A DNA stretch of 9,689 nucleotides from Caldilineaceae bacterium (GTDB taxonomy: Bacteria > Chloroflexota > Anaerolineae > Caldilineales > Caldilineaceae): NCBI GenBank assembly GCA_026645635.1, contig JAPKMV010000085.1:1-9689 (forward strand). The letters run 5' to 3'. A program made the position numbers and the translations under genes. Of this stretch, positions 7,993-9,689 are shown one piece after another. Numbering within the stretch: the stretch's first letter is position 1; every line of letters begins with the position of its first letter. The notes under the pieces are model-generated. The model did no database searches, was not told the DNA's origin, and saw nothing but the letters and a program-made list of their open reading frames with translations.

Positions 7993-8514
7993 CTCGGCGT
8001 CTTTGCCGGCTTCGGGGGCGCCTGCCCGCTTGCCTTGTACACCGCTGGATGCGGCGCGCGCTTCTTCCTCGGCCAACAGCGTGGAGATGCGCAGATTCAG
8101 CTCGTCCAGTTGCGCTTGCAACTGCTTGAGGTCGCGCTGTGTCGGTACGTTCAGGCTGTGCAGCACTTCCTGCAACACGTCATCCAGGCGCTGCAAGGGG
8201 GATGCCTCCGTTGGCGGCGCATCTTCCGGCTCGCCAGCACCGAGCAGGGTGCGGCGCACATGTTCGAAGGTGTCGTTGCTGGCGCGCACCAGGTTTGTCA
8301 ACAGCGCGCGGGGCAGCAGCCCAGACCCCTTCTTCTCCTGCTCGAAGATGATCTGCGAAAGTGTCAGGTTGGTCAGATCTTCGCCGGTTTCGTGGTCGAT
8401 GATCTGCACGTCGCTGCCATCCTGGATCATCACCGCGATGTTTTCCAGCGTAACGTAGTGTTTGCTTTCCGTGTTGTACAGTTTTCGATTTGGGTAACGC
8501 TTGATTATGGGCAT
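7990..8514 (-). CDS. PhaR-type PHA synthesis regulator with phasin-like C-terminal segment
   Basis: A 174-residue protein. Residues 2-60 match the PhaR N-terminal DNA-binding domain (PHB accumulation regulator): [20 protein letters not shown], then the helix [24 protein letters not shown], and LSQIIFEQE. In known PhaR proteins this domain represses phasin and PHA genes and lets go when bound to polymer granules. The usual C-terminal PhaR repeats are not obvious. Instead residues 108-150 form a predicted coiled coil with [20 protein letters not shown] (121-140), which resembles the LxVPTxxDxxxLxxxVxxL segment of phasins and PHA granule-associated proteins. The tail (151-174) is Ala/Gly-rich and charged. 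It is the first gene of the leftward run and is transcribed divergently from ald. A direct role in PHA control is inferred, as no PHA synthase is in the window. Confidence 0.9.
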   Translation of the reverse strand: MPIIKRYPNRKLYNTESKHYVTLENIAVMIQDGSDVQIIDHETGEDLTNLTLSQIIFEQEKKGSGLLPRALLTNLVRASNDTFEHVRRTLLGAGEPEDAPPTEASPLQRLDDVLQEVLHSLNVPTQRDLKQLQAQLDELNLRISTLLAEEEARAASSGVQGKRAGAPEAGKDAE

Positions 8515-8560
8515 GTGACGACCTGGGAAGCAACTGCGCCCGACTCACTCCATGCCTGCC

Positions 8561-8589
8561 ATCGTAGCACAGCGGGCGCGGCGCGTCAA
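8561..8589 (-). promoter_or_regulatory. Candidate sigma70-type promoter of the PhaR-type gene
   Basis: On the minus strand TTGACG (8589-8584, 5 of 6 to consensus) and TACGAT (8566-8561, 4 of 6) are separated by exactly 17 bases. The expected start of transcription near 8554 gives a leader of about 40 bases to ATG 8514. This is the best promoter-like match on this strand of the gap. Confidence 0.55.
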
Positions 8590-8607
8590 AACCCCTCCGC
8601 ACGCTGG

Positions 8608-8621
8608 TGTAATTGATTACA
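8608..8621. promoter_or_regulatory. Perfect 14-base dyad between divergent promoters (candidate operator)
   Basis: TGTAAT-TG-ATTACA is a perfect 6-base inverted repeat around a 2-base centre, an AT-rich island in GC-rich surroundings. It lies 18 bases behind the minus-strand -35 box and 16 bases behind the plus-strand -35 box, a near-symmetrical position suited to a dimeric regulator controlling both genes. Which protein binds is not known. Confidence 0.55.
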
Positions 8622-8637
8622 GAGATGGCTGCATCGC

Positions 8638-8666
8638 TTGCCCGAATGCATCTGTGCTGCTACACT
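8638..8666 (+). promoter_or_regulatory. Candidate sigma70-type promoter of ald
   Basis: TTGCCC (8638-8643, 4 of 6) and TACACT (8661-8666, 4 of 6) are separated by 17 bases. Transcription starting near 8673 would give a leader of about 50 bases before ATG 8723. Moderate match, supported by position in the divergent gap. Confidence 0.5.
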
Positions 8667-8708
8667 GGCGCTACTGGCAACGCAGCCATTTTCCCAGTCC
8701 AATCAGCC

Positions 8709-8716
8709 AAAGGAGG
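8709..8716 (+). promoter_or_regulatory. Ribosome binding site of ald
   Basis: AAAGGAGG ends 6 bases before ATG 8723, a near-perfect Shine-Dalgarno and the strongest in the window, which suggests efficient translation of alanine dehydrogenase. Confidence 0.88.
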
Positions 8717-8722
8717 CGCACC

Positions 8723-9689
8723 ATGTTGATCGGTCTGCCAAAAGAGATCAAGGATAACGAATATCGAGTTGGGTTGACCCCGGGCGCGGTCAAGGCGCTT
8801 ACCCGGCGCGGCCATCGCGTCCTGGTGCAGAGCGGCGCCGGGCTGGGCAGCGCCATCACCGACGAAGAATACCGGCAGGCCGGCGCCGACATCGTCGCCG
8901 AGGCGGAGTCCGCCTGGTCCGCCGAGATGGTGGTCAAGGTCAAAGAACCGATCGAGTCCGAGTATCACTATTTGCGCCAGAACCTGCTGCTTTTCACCTA
9001 TCTCCACTTGGCCGCCGACCGCAAGCTGACGCTGGCGCTGCTCGAACGGGGCGTGACCGGCATCGCCTATGAGACGGTGCAGACGGCCAACGGCCACCTG
9101 CCGCTGCTCCAACCGATGAGCGAAGTGGCCGGACGCATGGCGACGCAGGTGGGCGCCACCTATTTGGAGAAGCCGCACGGCGGGCGCGGCGTGCTGATGG
9201 GCGGCGTGCCCGGCGTGGCCCCGGCCAGCGTAGCCGTCCTGGGCGGCGGCGTCGTCGGCGCCAACGCGGCCAAGATTGCCGTGGGCATGGGCGCGCAGGT
9301 CACGATCATCGAAATCAACCATGACCGGCTGGTCTATCTCGACGACATCTACCACGGCCGTCTACGCACGCGCACGAGCAACGAGTACAACATCGAGGAA
9401 GTCGTCACCCATGCCGACCTGGTGATCGGCGCCGTGCTGATCCCCGGTGGGCGCGCGCCCCATCTGGTCACCCGCGCCATGCTTTCACGGATGCGCGACG
9501 GCGCCGTGATCGTAGACGTGGCGGTGGACCAGGGCGGCTGCGTCGAGACGACGCGCCCCACGACCCACAGCAACCCGACCTACTTTGTGGACGGCGTGCT
9601 CCATTACTGCGTGGCCAACATGCCCGGCGCGGTGCCGCGCACCAGCACCTTTGCCCTCAACAACCAGACCATGCCCTATGCGCTGATGC
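8723..9689 (+). CDS. ald: Alanine dehydrogenase, 3' end outside window
   Basis: Catalyses the reversible NAD-linked oxidative deamination of L-alanine to pyruvate and ammonia in the cytoplasm. About 322 of the usual ~370 residues are present. The N-terminal part [20 protein letters not shown] carries Arg15, and VKVKEP (71-76) and YLHLAAD (93-99) carry Lys74 and His95, the residues that bind pyruvate and act in catalysis in characterised enzymes. The Rossmann domain has VLGGGVVG (172-179), with the acidic Glu197 at the end of the next strand, fitting NAD rather than [13 protein letters not shown] (264-272) carries the conserved Asp269, and [20 protein letters not shown] follows as in the family. 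The start is fixed by a strong ribosome binding site. It may feed pyruvate, hence acetyl-CoA, into storage metabolism of the divergent neighbour, but that link is speculative. Confidence 0.97.
   Translation, partial: MLIGLPKEIKDNEYRVGLTPGAVKALTRRGHRVLVQSGAGLGSAITDEEYRQAGADIVAEAESAWSAEMVVKVKEPIESEYHYLRQNLLLFTYLHLAADRKLTLALLERGVTGIAYETVQTANGHLPLLQPMSEVAGRMATQVGATYLEKPHGGRGVLMGGVPGVAPASVAVLGGGVVGANAAKIAVGMGAQVTIIEINHDRLVYLDDIYHGRLRTRTSNEYNIEEVVTHADLVIGAVLIPGGRAPHLVTRAMLSRMRDGAVIVDVAVDQGGCVETTRPTTHSNPTYFVDGVLHYCVANMPGAVPRTSTFALNNQTMPYALM

Noticed and set aside
8660..9355. Open minus-strand frame of 231 codons over the start of ald
   Set aside because: It overlaps a clear alanine dehydrogenase with intact catalytic residues, and covers that gene's promoter and ribosome binding site.

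Overview
This window looks like a chromosomal segment from a high-GC bacterium, most probably a member of the Chloroflexota (Caldilineae/Anaerolineae-like). That placement is an inference from the mix of genes, such as a secreted repeat protein ending in a META domain and a PhaR-type regulator beside a patatin, and from heptamer-built intergenic hairpins. No rRNA, tRNA or marker gene is present to confirm it. I see no transposase, integrase, CRISPR array or tRNA.

Layout. Six genes run leftwards (minus strand) from about 8514 to the left edge, and one runs rightwards off the right edge. In minus-strand order they are: a PhaR-type DNA-binding protein with a phasin-like C-terminal segment (8514-7990); a patatin-like phospholipase whose start overlaps the previous stop (7990-6572); a membrane-anchored clan-A-type glycoside hydrolase (6547-5327); a polar amino-acid ABC transporter permease (5244-4384); a very long secreted protein built as A-B-A-B-A-META (4252-1073, TTG start); and a CrtF-type O-methyltransferase truncated by the window edge (959-1). 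On the plus strand, alanine dehydrogenase (ald) starts at 8723 and is cut by the right edge after about 322 codons.

Regulation. The 208-base gap between the PhaR-type gene and ald is a divergent promoter region. It holds a candidate sigma70-type promoter on each strand, both with 17-base spacers. A perfect 14-base dyad lies almost midway between the two -35 boxes and could be a shared operator. The regulator, patatin and hydrolase genes are packed tightly (1-base overlap, then 24 bases) and may form one transcript.

Most notable observations: (1) two intergenic hairpins, at 981-1050 and 5270-5323, are both assembled from 7-base tandem units but use unrelated unit sequences; in the first, the two arms differ by exactly one unit. 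(2) The methyltransferase lacks the glycine-rich SAM-binding motif I through an in-frame loss of roughly 19 residues, while its catalytic-His region is intact. (3) The 1059-residue secreted protein alternates two uncharacterised modules, one with an invariant DPxCCPT motif. (4) The PhaR-type protein appears to combine a DNA-binding domain with a phasin-like segment and is translationally linked to a patatin, which suggests a polyhydroxyalkanoate-granule or lipid-body role with no PHA synthase in view.
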